A DNA stretch of 64,000 nt from Sulfitobacter sp. SK011. Its GTDB lineage: Bacteria > Pseudomonadota > Alphaproteobacteria > Rhodobacterales > Rhodobacteraceae. The DNA lies in the NCBI RefSeq assembly GCF_003352065.1, contig NZ_CP025803.1, positions 1,178,001-1,242,000 of the forward strand. Reading direction: 5' to 3'. Below, one piece after another: positions 36,246 through 45,230 of the stretch (position 1 is its first letter; each line of letters opens with the position of its first letter). Under the pieces are notes generated by a model. That model searched no databases and was not told the origin of the DNA. It worked only from the letters and a program-made list of their open reading frames with translations. The translations under genes were made by a program, and so were the position numbers.

Positions 36246-37580
36246 ATGCACGGTAACATGGAAACCATCCTCAGTGGCGTAAGGACCGCGCCACCGCCAC
36301 ACCCGGAGCGCACCCAAAACGCGCCGTTGGTGTCGGTAATCATGTCGAACTTCAATGGCTCAGCCTTTCTTGAGGCCGCCGTTTCCTCGGTCCTGGGACA
36401 GTCACACCAACGGCTCGAACTGATCGTTGTGGACGATGCATCTAAGGATCAAAGTCTGAAAATTCTGCAGCGGTTGGCCGCGTCCGATCACAGGCTGACC
36501 CTGATCGCGCTTGATGCCAATGCAGGTCCCGCAAGAGCCCGAAATGCCGCGCTGGATGCCGCGCGAGGGGAATGGATTGCGATAGTAGATGCGGACGACC
36601 TCATTCATCCCCGGCGGATTGAGCGTTTGCTTGCCGCCGCCCAGATGGCGGGCGTCGATATGATTGCGGATGATCTGGTAAGTTTTGGTTCTGTAACCGC
36701 AGCAGGCCAGACCCTGTTGAAAAATGTGCGGGCTGAGAAGCCGATGCGCATCACCTCTGCTGATTTGATCTACAGTGATACCGTGGGGGCCGGGGAGGGG
36801 TCTTTCGGATACCTCAAGCCAATGATCCGCAGCGATGTTCTGGGGCGGCTGCGCTATGACGAAACGCTTCGGATCGGAGAGGACTTTGACCTTTATGCCC
36901 GTCTTCTTTTCAGCGGTGCGAACTTTCTGATGCTGACCGATCCGACTTACCTTTACCGGCGGCATACCGGATCGATTTCGCATCGGCTATCGGTGCCCAC
37001 GGTCGAAAGCCTCATTAACGCGCATGACGCGATGGCAAAGCGTGAGCGCGTTAAACGCGCCGATGATACTGATTTGACGGACGCCCTTGCGTATCGTCGC
37101 ACGCATCTGGTGCGGGCGTTGCGGTATCAGCATTTGGTAAACGCGATAAAGTCACGCAGAGCGTTGAAGGCGGCGCTGCAGATCACCCGTCATCCGTTCC
37201 TGTTGTTCGATCTGGCGGCAAGTCTTGCCGATCGGCTGAGCCGCAGAAGATCCAAAGCGAACCATCGCCCATTGCCTCTGGCACGCACCGTAGTGCTGGC
37301 GTCACCGGACCGGATGGCCCTGATCGATGCCCCGCTGGATGCCATTTTGATCCCGGTCGGACCCGAAAGCGGCACTTCACACCGCGCACTGGCTTGCCGG
37401 CTTGCCAAGTTGGCGAGCCAGTCGCCGCTCAGCATCGTTGCAGAAGGCCCGGATGGATTGGACAGTCTGGGGTATGTGCCGGGCTGGCACACGGCGCATC
37501 TTTTGCTGGATGCAAGCGCAGCCCGCGATGCAATTGTGCCCCCGGGTGTCACACTAGAGGTCTTGCCGGACAGGCACTGA
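36246..37580 (+). CDS. Glycosyltransferase family 2 (GT-A), long form
   Basis: A 444-residue protein with an N-terminal GT2 domain: LVSVIMSNFNGSAFLEAAVSSVL, VVDDASKDQS, GPARARNAALDAARGEW and the metal-binding DADD (IVDADDLIHP). LRIGEDFDLYARLL carries the ED catalytic motif. Beyond about residue 330 is a C-terminal extension without recognisable domain. It is paralogous to the convergent neighbour at 37581-38570. The ATG follows GAGGCACTTGA, 60 bp after exoY, so it is probably cotranscribed with exoY. Confidence 0.9.
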   Translation: MHGNMETILSGVRTAPPPHPERTQNAPLVSVIMSNFNGSAFLEAAVSSVLGQSHQRLELIVVDDASKDQSLKILQRLAASDHRLTLIALDANAGPARARNAALDAARGEWIAIVDADDLIHPRRIERLLAAAQMAGVDMIADDLVSFGSVTAAGQTLLKNVRAEKPMRITSADLIYSDTVGAGEGSFGYLKPMIRSDVLGRLRYDETLRIGEDFDLYARLLFSGANFLMLTDPTYLYRRHTGSISHRLSVPTVESLINAHDAMAKRERVKRADDTDLTDALAYRRTHLVRALRYQHLVNAIKSRRALKAALQITRHPFLLFDLAASLADRLSRRRSKANHRPLPLARTVVLASPDRMALIDAPLDAILIPVGPESGTSHRALACRLAKLASQSPLSIVAEGPDGLDSLGYVPGWHTAHLLLDASAARDAIVPPGVTLEVLPDRH

Positions 37581-38570
37581 TCAAGCGTGGTCCATGGGCA
37601 AAAGCAGCCTGATCCCTTGTTTCGGTGCTGCCTCACCTGCCATCGCGCTGAGTTTGAGTTTGTCACGCGCAATCTGATGCGCAATTGGCCAAAGCCGGTC
37701 GCGGGCCGCAAAGAGATACCTGATTGCGGCCCAGAATCCTTGGGCGCGGCGCAAGTCCAGAAACATCCGATGATCGCGCTTTCGGCGTACCTCGTCCAGA
37801 TGCGCCTGCATGGCGCGGGCGAGGTCGGGAGGGTGGCTGCCCATTTCAAGATGTGAGTTGAGCTTGTCAGACAGATGCGCCAATTCCTGCGCCCCGTGTT
37901 GCGCGCTGAGCGACGTCTGGCGCACGACTGCGGCATATCCCGGACTGCGCGTGAGGGTCAGCCGCGCACCCGCAAGCAGCATTCTGACATAGAGGTCATA
38001 ATCCTCACCAAGACGCAGCGACGGGTCATAGCGCAGATTATGGTGATTCAGAAACGCGCGGGACATGATGGGTTTCATAAACCCCAACTCGCCGCGGGCG
38101 ACCCCAGTTTTGCGCAAATTTCCAAGCACAAACTCTGTCGCACTGAGCGGCGCAAAGGTTGGCCGCGTTGCTGACCAGTTCTGATGCAGGACCTCGTTGA
38201 GGTTTTCAGGCGCAACAAAGGCGATGTTATCTGCAACCATTTCGCCCGCCTCGGAGCCAAGCAATCGTCCAAGACGCCCCGGAAGGAACAAATCATCGGA
38301 ATCCAGAACCGCCACAAATTCCGAAGTCGCGGCATCGATTGCGCGATTGCGCGCCGCGCCGGGCCCCTGATTTCTATCGAACTGGATCACCCGCACGCGC
38401 GGGTCGCGCTGCCCCTCATCTTTGGCGACAGCGGACGTCTTATCGCGCGACGCATCATCCACAACAATGACCTCAGCCGTTTCAGGCTCCGACAGCGCAG
38501 ACCGGATGGCCCGCGCAAGAGTGTCCTGCGCGTTATACGCTGCAATGATGACTGTGACGCTTGGGGTCAT
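37581..38570 (-). CDS. Glycosyltransferase family 2 (GT-A)
   Basis: A 329-residue GT2 enzyme. Motifs: VTVIIAAYNAQDTLARAI, IVVDDASRDKT, GPGAARNRAIDAA, VLDSDDLFLP (DxD-like) and LRLGEDYDLYVRML (ED). Its stop codon directly abuts the stop of the paralogous gene on the other strand (37580/37581), leaving no intergenic base. The start at 38570 gives MTPSVTVIIAAYN; the open frame to 38678 adds an unlikely lead. It is of the ExoO/ExoU kind; the sugar is unknown. Confidence 0.9.
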   Translation of the reverse strand: MTPSVTVIIAAYNAQDTLARAIRSALSEPETAEVIVVDDASRDKTSAVAKDEGQRDPRVRVIQFDRNQGPGAARNRAIDAATSEFVAVLDSDDLFLPGRLGRLLGSEAGEMVADNIAFVAPENLNEVLHQNWSATRPTFAPLSATEFVLGNLRKTGVARGELGFMKPIMSRAFLNHHNLRYDPSLRLGEDYDLYVRMLLAGARLTLTRSPGYAAVVRQTSLSAQHGAQELAHLSDKLNSHLEMGSHPPDLARAMQAHLDEVRRKRDHRMFLDLRRAQGFWAAIRYLFAARDRLWPIAHQIARDKLKLSAMAGEAAPKQGIRLLLPMDHA

Positions 38571-38788
38571 AGGTGTCCCGATTGTGAAGCGGGCAAAGGA
38601 CCCCGCATCCGTGTTCTGGGTAAGGCTAGAGGATGGCGTCGAATTGACCAAGGCTGCAGCGTGGGTCGGACCAAGCATGGGCGCGCTCCCGCCTGCGCGG
38701 CGCTGAAATTGCGCGTCCTGCGCCCAGCTGACCTACAGCTAATCCTGATTGGACTGGCGCATATGCACAATTGCGATTGTTCGGGGGT

Positions 38789-39037
38789 TCAGACGTCGTT
38801 TTCAGGTGATACCTTGGTCGAGTGCGGCTTGGGCTTGATCCCTTTGCGACGTTGAGTTGATCGTTTTCGATGAAAGGCAAGTATCGCAACAAGAGCCACA
38901 TAGGCCAGTTGCACGACGATCACGACACCCAAGACAAAGACCAACAGCTTGCCCGTTTCAAAACCGGCTGCGAGGCCAAAGACCACCGACGCCACAACAG
39001 CAATAGTAAAACCAATAACAAAAAACGGAAATCGCAT
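38789..39037 (-). CDS. Small two-helix membrane protein, possibly ExoX-like EPS repressor
   Basis: An 82-residue inner-membrane protein. From the ATG at 39037 it begins MRFPFFVIGFTIAVVASVVF, then has a second hydrophobic stretch (LLVFVLGVVIVVQLAYVALVAILAF) and a basic tail (HRKRSTQRRKGIKPKPH). Size, two helices, the MRFPxFxxG start and position in an Exo cluster resemble ExoX/PsiA, small proteins that lower EPS output in rhizobia by acting on ExoY. The similarity is judged by eye. AACTGAGGAAGC precedes the start. An upstream in-frame start at 39079 is less likely. Confidence 0.55.
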   Translation of the reverse strand: MRFPFFVIGFTIAVVASVVFGLAAGFETGKLLVFVLGVVIVVQLAYVALVAILAFHRKRSTQRRKGIKPKPHSTKVSPENDV

Positions 39038-39268
39038 TGCTTCCTCAGTTCCTTTAGCGAGGTCGTAATACCCCCGCATATTCCAACGTTTATAGCGGAG
39101 ATACTGGCAGCGACCATTGAAATTTGATCACGATTGGGTCTGAATTGCTGGCAGCACAGTCGTTATTGCGGTGAAGATGCGCGGGATACGGTTAATTCTT
39201 TATCTATTTTCAGGCACTAAATGGGTAATACGTTTTTCGAATGTTTTTGATGTGGCATCAAATAGGCC

Positions 39269-42200
39269 TTATGCGGATGTCGCTTGATCCGCAGTGCCGG
39301 CACCCTGACCGTAGATAACCACGTGACGAAAGCCGATCAGCGACGCGATTGTGCCAAGATGAAGGGCCCCGCGCAGCAGATTTGCATTGCGCACTGCGGG
39401 AAATGGCGATGCGAGGACGGCAAATAAGGCGCAATAAACAACCTTGGCGCATGCGATGGGCAGGCGCACCAATCGCCCACGCGAACCCTTTTGCCCCCGC
39501 AAGAGGCTGCCGTGGGTCTGACCCATTCTGAACCGCCGCTTGAACAGCCAGGAAAAACGGGCACGAGACTGCGTAACCGTCTCATTAAGCCATGCGTTTG
39601 GCGCAAATGCCAATAAGGCCCCGTCCGCAACGGCGTCTTTAAAAAAAGCAGTATCTTCACCACCCGAGACGCCGCGGTCCAAATCGAACCTGCGTCCTTT
39701 GAGAGGGGCGCTGGCCAGATCCATGATAACGTTGCAGCTGTGCCCGGCGATGGGTCGGCCATTCGCCCCGATTTCAGGGATGGTATCGTGAATGCGCAGA
39801 CGTTGCATCCATCCCGGTGTACCGGGGGGATAGCTTGCGCGGACAGGTCCCACCACAACATCCGCATCCCCTTGCGCCAGGCGCGTGACAAGCAAGTTTA
39901 GCCAGTTGGCGGGCGCAAGTTCGTCGTCATCTATGAACGCAAAAATGGGTAATTTCTGGCGGTCCGCCTCTTTCAACGCAGTGTTGCGTGCAATCGAGAT
40001 ATTTGCGGCAGGCGCATGGCGATAGACAACCGAATGGCGCGACTGCGCGGCAAACTTGTCGACGATGTCGCGGGCACTGGGCGCTGTGTCATTATCAACC
40101 ACGATGATCGACAGGCGCAGGCCGTCGGGAAGCACCTGATTTTCGAGGCTGCGCAGCGTGTCGATCAGGACAGGGCGCTGATAGGTACAAACCCCGACCG
40201 CCACGTGGTCGGTAAAGCCGGTAACGGGTATCTGCGTCGAAGGCGGTAAGGCAATCGGTGTGGAGGCACCTTGTTTCACAAACAGCTGCCGCCAGAATCC
40301 GGCAGACCAGGCAAGATGCATCGCGGCGGCAATTGGCGCGGCACTTAAGGCGAGCGGATCGCGCCGCGTCAGGCTGAGCTTTGCGGCGGCAATCAGGCAG
40401 GCCATCAACCAGATTGCGGCAGGGATACCAAAGACCGGTGACACCGGTGTCAGCGCAACCAGTCCCGCCAGCGGCGCAACTGAGATCATCGCGATTTGGC
40501 GCAGGCGGGGCATGATGCCGTGTTTTAGGGTTGTCCGGGCCCGTCCGCGACCAAACTGAAAATACTGCCGGACTAGGGCGGCGATGGTTTTGCGCGGGAC
40601 ATAGTCAAGATGGGTTTCGGATGTCAGCCAGATCCGGTAACGATCTCGAGCCAACCGCAGGTCAAGCTCCGCATCTTCATTATGCGAAAAGCTGCCATCA
40701 TAGCCCCCCACAGATCGGAAGGCATCCAGCCGAATCAGCGCGTGATGGCCATGATCGACGAACCTTCCTGCTGTTCCAGACCGATGGGCCGATCCGCCGT
40801 TGCCCAGACGCGAGTTTTGCGTCACAGCGATGGCGTGCTGCATCGGCGTTGATCCGACGGCGGTCATTGAAACAACGACACTTACTGCGCCTGTTCGACA
40901 GGCCTCTGTGAGCAAAACATCCACGTAATCTTCGGGATAGTCTGAGTGGGCATCCAGACGCACCAGCCATTCAAAGCCGGCACCAAAGGTGGCGACGGCA
41001 AGGTTGATGCCCGCACTTTGAAGGCGCGCCGGATTGTTCAGCAGCAAGATATCAAATTGCGAGAGCGCGCTGATCCGATCTTTGACGATATCGGGTGTGC
41101 CGTCGGTCGAACCACCGTCCACCACCACAAGGCGCGTTGGCGCTGCGTCTTTCTGCCTCCGCGCCAGAAAGGGGGCAAGCCCATCCATAACCTGCCCGAT
41201 ATGGGCCGCCTCGTTCAGTGTTGGCACCACAATCAGAATACCGCTTTGATCCAGATGATGCTGGTACTTCTGCCTGTCCGGTGCGATGCGGTTGACCAGC
41301 GCCCGCGCGTCCTGTTCGCTGACCATCCAAGTCTGTGGCGCAACCGCGATCTGTGCCTGCCGCAGGCGACCTATGGCATCGGGATCAAGCGCGGCCAGCG
41401 CATCTGTTACGATCGCCACGTTTGCTTTCTCAAGTATGACCCCAATCCCAAGCTCGCGCAGACGTGTTGCAATTTCCGTACCGTCAAGCGCGATCGGGGG
41501 CACCTGGTTCATCCCGCTTTCGTACAGCCGATTTGGCAAAAGCCAGTTGGAATTGCTGCCAGTGTCGTATTGATCAACGAGCCAGGCAAGATCGACCTCA
41601 CCGTACATCCCGGCCAGATCGTCGGGATAGGTATAGCCCCCCCCAAATGACATATCGGGATTGGCGTCGACGATCGTGTGGAAGTCTGGCAACGCGTCGA
41701 GCGCTGGTCGGCCGCGCAGCGTGATCCGGTATCGGCCCGGGCGCGCACGCGTCAGCCGGTCAAGGCAATCGAGCGAAAAGGGGCATCTGAGAATACCGAA
41801 CCAGCCAATGCGCAACGGCCTCGATGGCGCGAAGTCGCTTGGCTTTTGCCCTGTCTCGGCACTTGGCGCGCTTGTCAGCAACACCTTGTTTTCAACAAGC
41901 AGAGCGGAGGCAGTGCATTGCCCATAAGCTTCGAAATACGCCCGCAGAAAAGCAGGGGAAGACACGATGAGATTATCAATCCGCTGACACAGCTGACGTT
42001 CTATCCAGCGCAGGCTGCGGGCTTTCCACGTCCGCCCGATCAACAGCCGGTGGATATCAAGGACCTCATAGACCAGCGAAATTCGTGTGTCGTTTTGCAG
42101 GCGGCGGTGCAGTGGCACGGCCAGTGCAAGCATCTCAAGGTTCCGGCAAAGGATGACATCAGGACGCGGCAGATCCGCGAAGGTCGCGTGAAGTTTTAGT

Positions 42201-42403
42201 CGCTGTCGCAGGATCGCCAAGACGCGCTGCCCCATTCTGGCATTGTGGGTCTGTCCCAGCACCAGCGCAGGTTCGGGCAGGGCACCGGACCCGCGCCGGA
42301 AACCGGCAAGTATGACCTCAGCACCGCCCAGCCGCAGCATTTCAACCCGTCGCCAGACGGCGGGGTCATCAAGATCATGCGCCAGATAAAGGACACGCAT
42401 CAT
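39269..42403 (-). CDS. Triple glycosyltransferase fusion: GT-B domain, ExoA-like GT2, ExoM-like GT2
   Basis: A single 1044-residue frame with three transferase modules. Residues 1-385 form a GT-B/GT4-like domain (MMRVLYLAHDLDDPAVWRR; PDVILCRNLEMLAL; LLPNRLYESG). Residues 387-715 form an ExoA-like GT2 (LIVVPTLNEAAHIGQ, VVDGGSTDGT, RLDAHSDYPEDYV, GHHALIRLDAFRSVGGYD, HNEDAELDLRL) followed by membrane segments at about 637-705. Residues 734-1044 form an ExoM-like GT2 (VAVGVCTYQRPVL, VVDNDTAPS, FIDDDELAPANW, GGEDTAFF). In Sinorhizobium ExoA adds the second sugar to ExoY's product and ExoM a later glucose, as separate proteins. There is no internal stop or plausible restart. The tail adds one or two more hydrophobic stretches. 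Confidence 0.9.
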   Translation of the reverse strand: MMRVLYLAHDLDDPAVWRRVEMLRLGGAEVILAGFRRGSGALPEPALVLGQTHNARMGQRVLAILRQRLKLHATFADLPRPDVILCRNLEMLALAVPLHRRLQNDTRISLVYEVLDIHRLLIGRTWKARSLRWIERQLCQRIDNLIVSSPAFLRAYFEAYGQCTASALLVENKVLLTSAPSAETGQKPSDFAPSRPLRIGWFGILRCPFSLDCLDRLTRARPGRYRITLRGRPALDALPDFHTIVDANPDMSFGGGYTYPDDLAGMYGEVDLAWLVDQYDTGSNSNWLLPNRLYESGMNQVPPIALDGTEIATRLRELGIGVILEKANVAIVTDALAALDPDAIGRLRQAQIAVAPQTWMVSEQDARALVNRIAPDRQKYQHHLDQSGILIVVPTLNEAAHIGQVMDGLAPFLARRQKDAAPTRLVVVDGGSTDGTPDIVKDRISALSQFDILLLNNPARLQSAGINLAVATFGAGFEWLVRLDAHSDYPEDYVDVLLTEACRTGAVSVVVSMTAVGSTPMQHAIAVTQNSRLGNGGSAHRSGTAGRFVDHGHHALIRLDAFRSVGGYDGSFSHNEDAELDLRLARDRYRIWLTSETHLDYVPRKTIAALVRQYFQFGRGRARTTLKHGIMPRLRQIAMISVAPLAGLVALTPVSPVFGIPAAIWLMACLIAAAKLSLTRRDPLALSAAPIAAAMHLAWSAGFWRQLFVKQGASTPIALPPSTQIPVTGFTDHVAVGVCTYQRPVLIDTLRSLENQVLPDGLRLSIIVVDNDTAPSARDIVDKFAAQSRHSVVYRHAPAANISIARNTALKEADRQKLPIFAFIDDDELAPANWLNLLVTRLAQGDADVVVGPVRASYPPGTPGWMQRLRIHDTIPEIGANGRPIAGHSCNVIMDLASAPLKGRRFDLDRGVSGGEDTAFFKDAVADGALLAFAPNAWLNETVTQSRARFSWLFKRRFRMGQTHGSLLRGQKGSRGRLVRLPIACAKVVYCALFAVLASPFPAVRNANLLRGALHLGTIASLIGFRHVVIYGQGAGTADQATSA

Positions 42404-42822
42404 CGACGCCGCAAGCCTGCTTTGCGCCCGACAATCGGCCTGACTATTTCTTCACTGTCTGTCTTCATTGACCAAACCATCCTTCCGCAGCCAGAATTGT
42501 GTGTCGGCCAATGTCAAATCTTGAGCTTTGGGGGTGCGAAAGTCAGCCGATTTTGTCCATTGAATGAGCAAGAATCCCTCCATCAGGTTGATATAACCGT
42601 AGGTTGCAATATAATGCCGCGAAACTATACCCTCGATCTGCTTTGCGTGGAGCCGCTGGCGGACTTTCGCTGTGCAATTTTGTCTCAGCTGTTCGTTTGG
42701 GGGATGCCGTGTTGGCGGGAAATTGCTGAAAAAGATGCTGCGTGTGCAAAGGGCGGGCGTACAGCTGTGCGTTGTGTTCATGTCCTTCCATCGGCACAAG
42801 GCCGGAACAACGCAGAGAACGC
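42404..42822. other. 419-bp divergent control region between the triple GT gene and the flippase gene
   Basis: No supported gene. It separates two divergent transcription units and must hold promoters for both. A good rightward promoter lies at 42588-42615. The leader from there to the flippase start is about 200 bases, with no obvious intrinsic terminator or known riboswitch pattern. Confidence 0.5.
42588..42615 (+). promoter_or_regulatory. Sigma-70 promoter for the flippase operon
   Basis: A -35 TTGATA (42588-42593) and a -10 TATAAT (42610-42615) are separated by 16 bp. This is the best-matching promoter in the window. It would drive the flippase, second sulfotransferase and two GT4 genes (42823-47513) with a leader of about 200 bases. 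Confidence 0.55.
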
Positions 42823-44343
42823 ATGACCCAGCGCGAACCCCAAGAGATCGTCGAAACCGTCGCCCATGATAGCTATGGCAGCACCGTGGTGCGGGGCAGC
42901 CTGTTTACCGCCCTCAGTCAGGGGGTGATGGTTGGCTGTCAGATCGGGTCGGTCATCATCCTGTCGCGGCTGTTGACGGCAACCGATTTTGGTCTGATCG
43001 CGATGATTGGGCCGGTCATCGCGTTTCTGTCGATGTTCAAGGAAATGGGCCTGCTGCAGGCTGTCATACAGAAAAAAACGCTGACCTACGGACAACTTAA
43101 CGCGTTGTTCTGGATCAACATCGGTCTTAGCCTCGCCTTGACGGTCCTTCTGATCATGATGGCTCCCCTGATTGCGCTGTTCTATGAAGAGCCGGATCTG
43201 ACCTGGCTGATCCGTATCATGGCCCTGAACATGACCATCACGGCGCTGGGCGCGCAGCATTTCGCGCTTCTTAACCGGCAGATGGTATTTGGGCGGATCG
43301 CGATAAATGCAAGCGTTGTGGCCCTTTGTACGCTGTCGGTGTCAATTCTGTGGGCACTGGTTTCGCCGACGCCCTGGGCCCTTGTTGCAGGCACTGTTGC
43401 GGGTGGCGTTATCGGCACGGTGTTGGTCTGGGTCTGGGTGCCGTGGGTGCCGTCACGCCCCGCAATGGCACCCGGCACCGCCGATCTTGTCGGCTTCGGT
43501 GCAGGTGTCACAGGCTTCAAGCTGGCGAATTTCTTTTCACGAAATCTCGACAATATTCTGATTGGCCGGGTCTGGGGCAGCTCGGCACTGGGGTTTTATG
43601 ACCGCGCCTATAAACTGCTGCTTTTTCCGCTGAACCGCGTGGCACAACCGCTGTCGCAGGTGATGGTGCCGGTCCTGTCACGGATGCAGGACGAACCGCA
43701 TCGGTATGCCCATGCTTTTTTCCGCGTCTTCGGGATGATGCAGCTTGCAATCCTGCCGGGTGTTGCCGCGATGACCGCGATGGCAGACACCGCCGTTCCT
43801 TTTCTCTTGGGCGCACAATGGGCGGACAGCGCACCGATTTTCGCGGCACTTGGCATTGCAGGTCTGGCACAACCTCTGGCAAACCCCACTGGCTGGCTTT
43901 TTGTGAGTCAAGGACGCACAACCGAAATGGCGTGGTGGGGCCTCGCTTCTGCGGTGGTCACCTGCGCGGCCTTTGGCTGGGGCGTGCAGTTCGGCGTTCT
44001 GGAGCTTGCGATGGCCTATGCAACGGTCACGATAGTGAAGCTCGTTCCGCTTTGGCTTCTTGTTACCAGAAAAGGACCGATCAGGCAGGGCAGCATCCGC
44101 AAACGCATCCTGCCCGTTTTTTGTGCAGGGCTTGTTGCCTACGCGTCCATTCTGTTCCTGCGGGACAGTCTGCCCGACCCGGCTTTGCTGAAACTACTGG
44201 GTGGAGTCCTGCTTTGTTATGCCGTTTTCGCTGGCTGTCTGACGCTGAGCCCGTTTGGCCGCGAAATCCTCATAGATGTGAAGATGCTCCTTATTAAGGC
44301 AGTTAGAAAAATCCGCCAACGCACAACAAAGAGCGTCATATGA
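42823..44343 (+). CDS. Polysaccharide flippase (Wzx/ExoT-like, MATE/MOP superfamily)
   Basis: A 506-residue membrane protein with 12 or more hydrophobic helices. It is expected to flip the undecaprenyl-linked repeat unit to the periplasmic face. Typical MOP sequence includes LFTALSQGVMVGCQIGSVIILSRLL (in pieces: GVMVGCQIGS, VIILSRLLTATDFG), GFYDRAYKLLLFPLNRVAQPL and GVAAMTAMADTAVPFLLG. It belongs to the WzxC/ExoT branch. The ATG at 42823 yields MTQREPQE; the frame extends upstream without a good start. First gene of a rightward operon. Confidence 0.9.
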   Translation: MTQREPQEIVETVAHDSYGSTVVRGSLFTALSQGVMVGCQIGSVIILSRLLTATDFGLIAMIGPVIAFLSMFKEMGLLQAVIQKKTLTYGQLNALFWINIGLSLALTVLLIMMAPLIALFYEEPDLTWLIRIMALNMTITALGAQHFALLNRQMVFGRIAINASVVALCTLSVSILWALVSPTPWALVAGTVAGGVIGTVLVWVWVPWVPSRPAMAPGTADLVGFGAGVTGFKLANFFSRNLDNILIGRVWGSSALGFYDRAYKLLLFPLNRVAQPLSQVMVPVLSRMQDEPHRYAHAFFRVFGMMQLAILPGVAAMTAMADTAVPFLLGAQWADSAPIFAALGIAGLAQPLANPTGWLFVSQGRTTEMAWWGLASAVVTCAAFGWGVQFGVLELAMAYATVTIVKLVPLWLLVTRKGPIRQGSIRKRILPVFCAGLVAYASILFLRDSLPDPALLKLLGGVLLCYAVFAGCLTLSPFGREILIDVKMLLIKAVRKIRQRTTKSVI

Positions 44344-44413
44344 TCCATTACGCAAAATACAGAGCCGCGCGCCCGCGCACGCACGCCTGCCGCGGAAATC
44401 CCGAGGTGGAGGC

Positions 44414-45151
44414 ATGCGAATGGGCCGTTTGAGAGACATCAAAACAAAGCTTGGCTGGCAATTTGCGCCCGCCAGAATGATTGAGGCGTCACACCCCAAG
44501 GCCGATCCGGCGCTTGACGATGTTTACATGAAACGCGGTCTTATTCTGATCCACATACCAAAGAACGCTGGTACCTCAGTTGAGGATGCGCTTTTTGATT
44601 ACCGCGTGCGCCATCGGACCTGGCAGGAGATCAGGGACAGCTGCCCGATGGCGTGGGCAGCGCTTCCCAAACTCGCAATCTTGCGCGATCCGGTGGACCG
44701 GTTTCTATCGGCCTATGATTTTTTGAACTCAGGTGGTCGCAATGAGATGGACCGCAGTTTTGGTGCGCGCATGATTGGACAAAAACCAATCGAGATCTTT
44801 CTTGAACAGTTTTCGTCGAATAATAGATTTCGGAACACGACCATGGGGTATTTTCATTTCCGCAGGCAGTCTGATTTCATCTGTGACGGAGAGGATGTTA
44901 TGGTTGATCATCTGATCCCGTTTCATTTGATGGCCGAAGGTCTGGTCAGAATAGCCGGAATACGGCCGCAAGCTTTGGCGCATGCGAATAAAACAACGGG
45001 TAAGCGCACGCAGAGATCTGATCTGCCGCAGGCATCTATCGACCAGATCAATCGATTTTACGCGGCAGATGTGGCTCTGTTCGCGAAAGCCTGCGACGTC
45101 TGGGATACCGTGGACGGGTTGCACACCAGAGACCGCGGGGCCCTCGGATAA
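44414..45151 (+). CDS. Sulfotransferase family 2-like protein
   Basis: A 245-residue protein with the Sulfotransfer_2 PAPS loop LILIHIPKNAGTSVEDALF (around residue 45) and a 3'-phosphate motif LAILRDPVDRFLSAYDF (around residue 87). The fold is that of Golgi-type carbohydrate sulfotransferases, but no transmembrane anchor is present, so it acts in the cytoplasm. It differs in family from the sulfotransferase at 26483-27490. A strong GAGGTGGAGG precedes the ATG. It lies 70 bp after the flippase gene. Confidence 0.85.
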   Translation: MRMGRLRDIKTKLGWQFAPARMIEASHPKADPALDDVYMKRGLILIHIPKNAGTSVEDALFDYRVRHRTWQEIRDSCPMAWAALPKLAILRDPVDRFLSAYDFLNSGGRNEMDRSFGARMIGQKPIEIFLEQFSSNNRFRNTTMGYFHFRRQSDFICDGEDVMVDHLIPFHLMAEGLVRIAGIRPQALAHANKTTGKRTQRSDLPQASIDQINRFYAADVALFAKACDVWDTVDGLHTRDRGALG

Positions 45152-45230
45152 TGAAATTGTTTACCAATCTGAGCATCACCAACACGTCACCTCGCGCAGT
45201 CAGACTGCGCCAATTTCCAAGGGTTTAAAC

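Noticed and set aside
39246..39262. 7-bp hairpin TTTGATG/CATCAAA with loop TGG just past the triple GT gene
   Set aside because: AT-rich short stem with no T-run in the direction of transcription; too weak to call a terminator.
41678..42199. Rightward frame of 173 codons over the triple GT gene
   Set aside because: Antisense shadow of the GT-B module; no motif.
44982..45230. Upstream in-frame extension of the GT4 gene into the sulfotransferase gene
   Set aside because: The extension overlaps coding sequence in another frame, lacks protein-like pattern, and a normal GT4 N-terminus starts at 45231.
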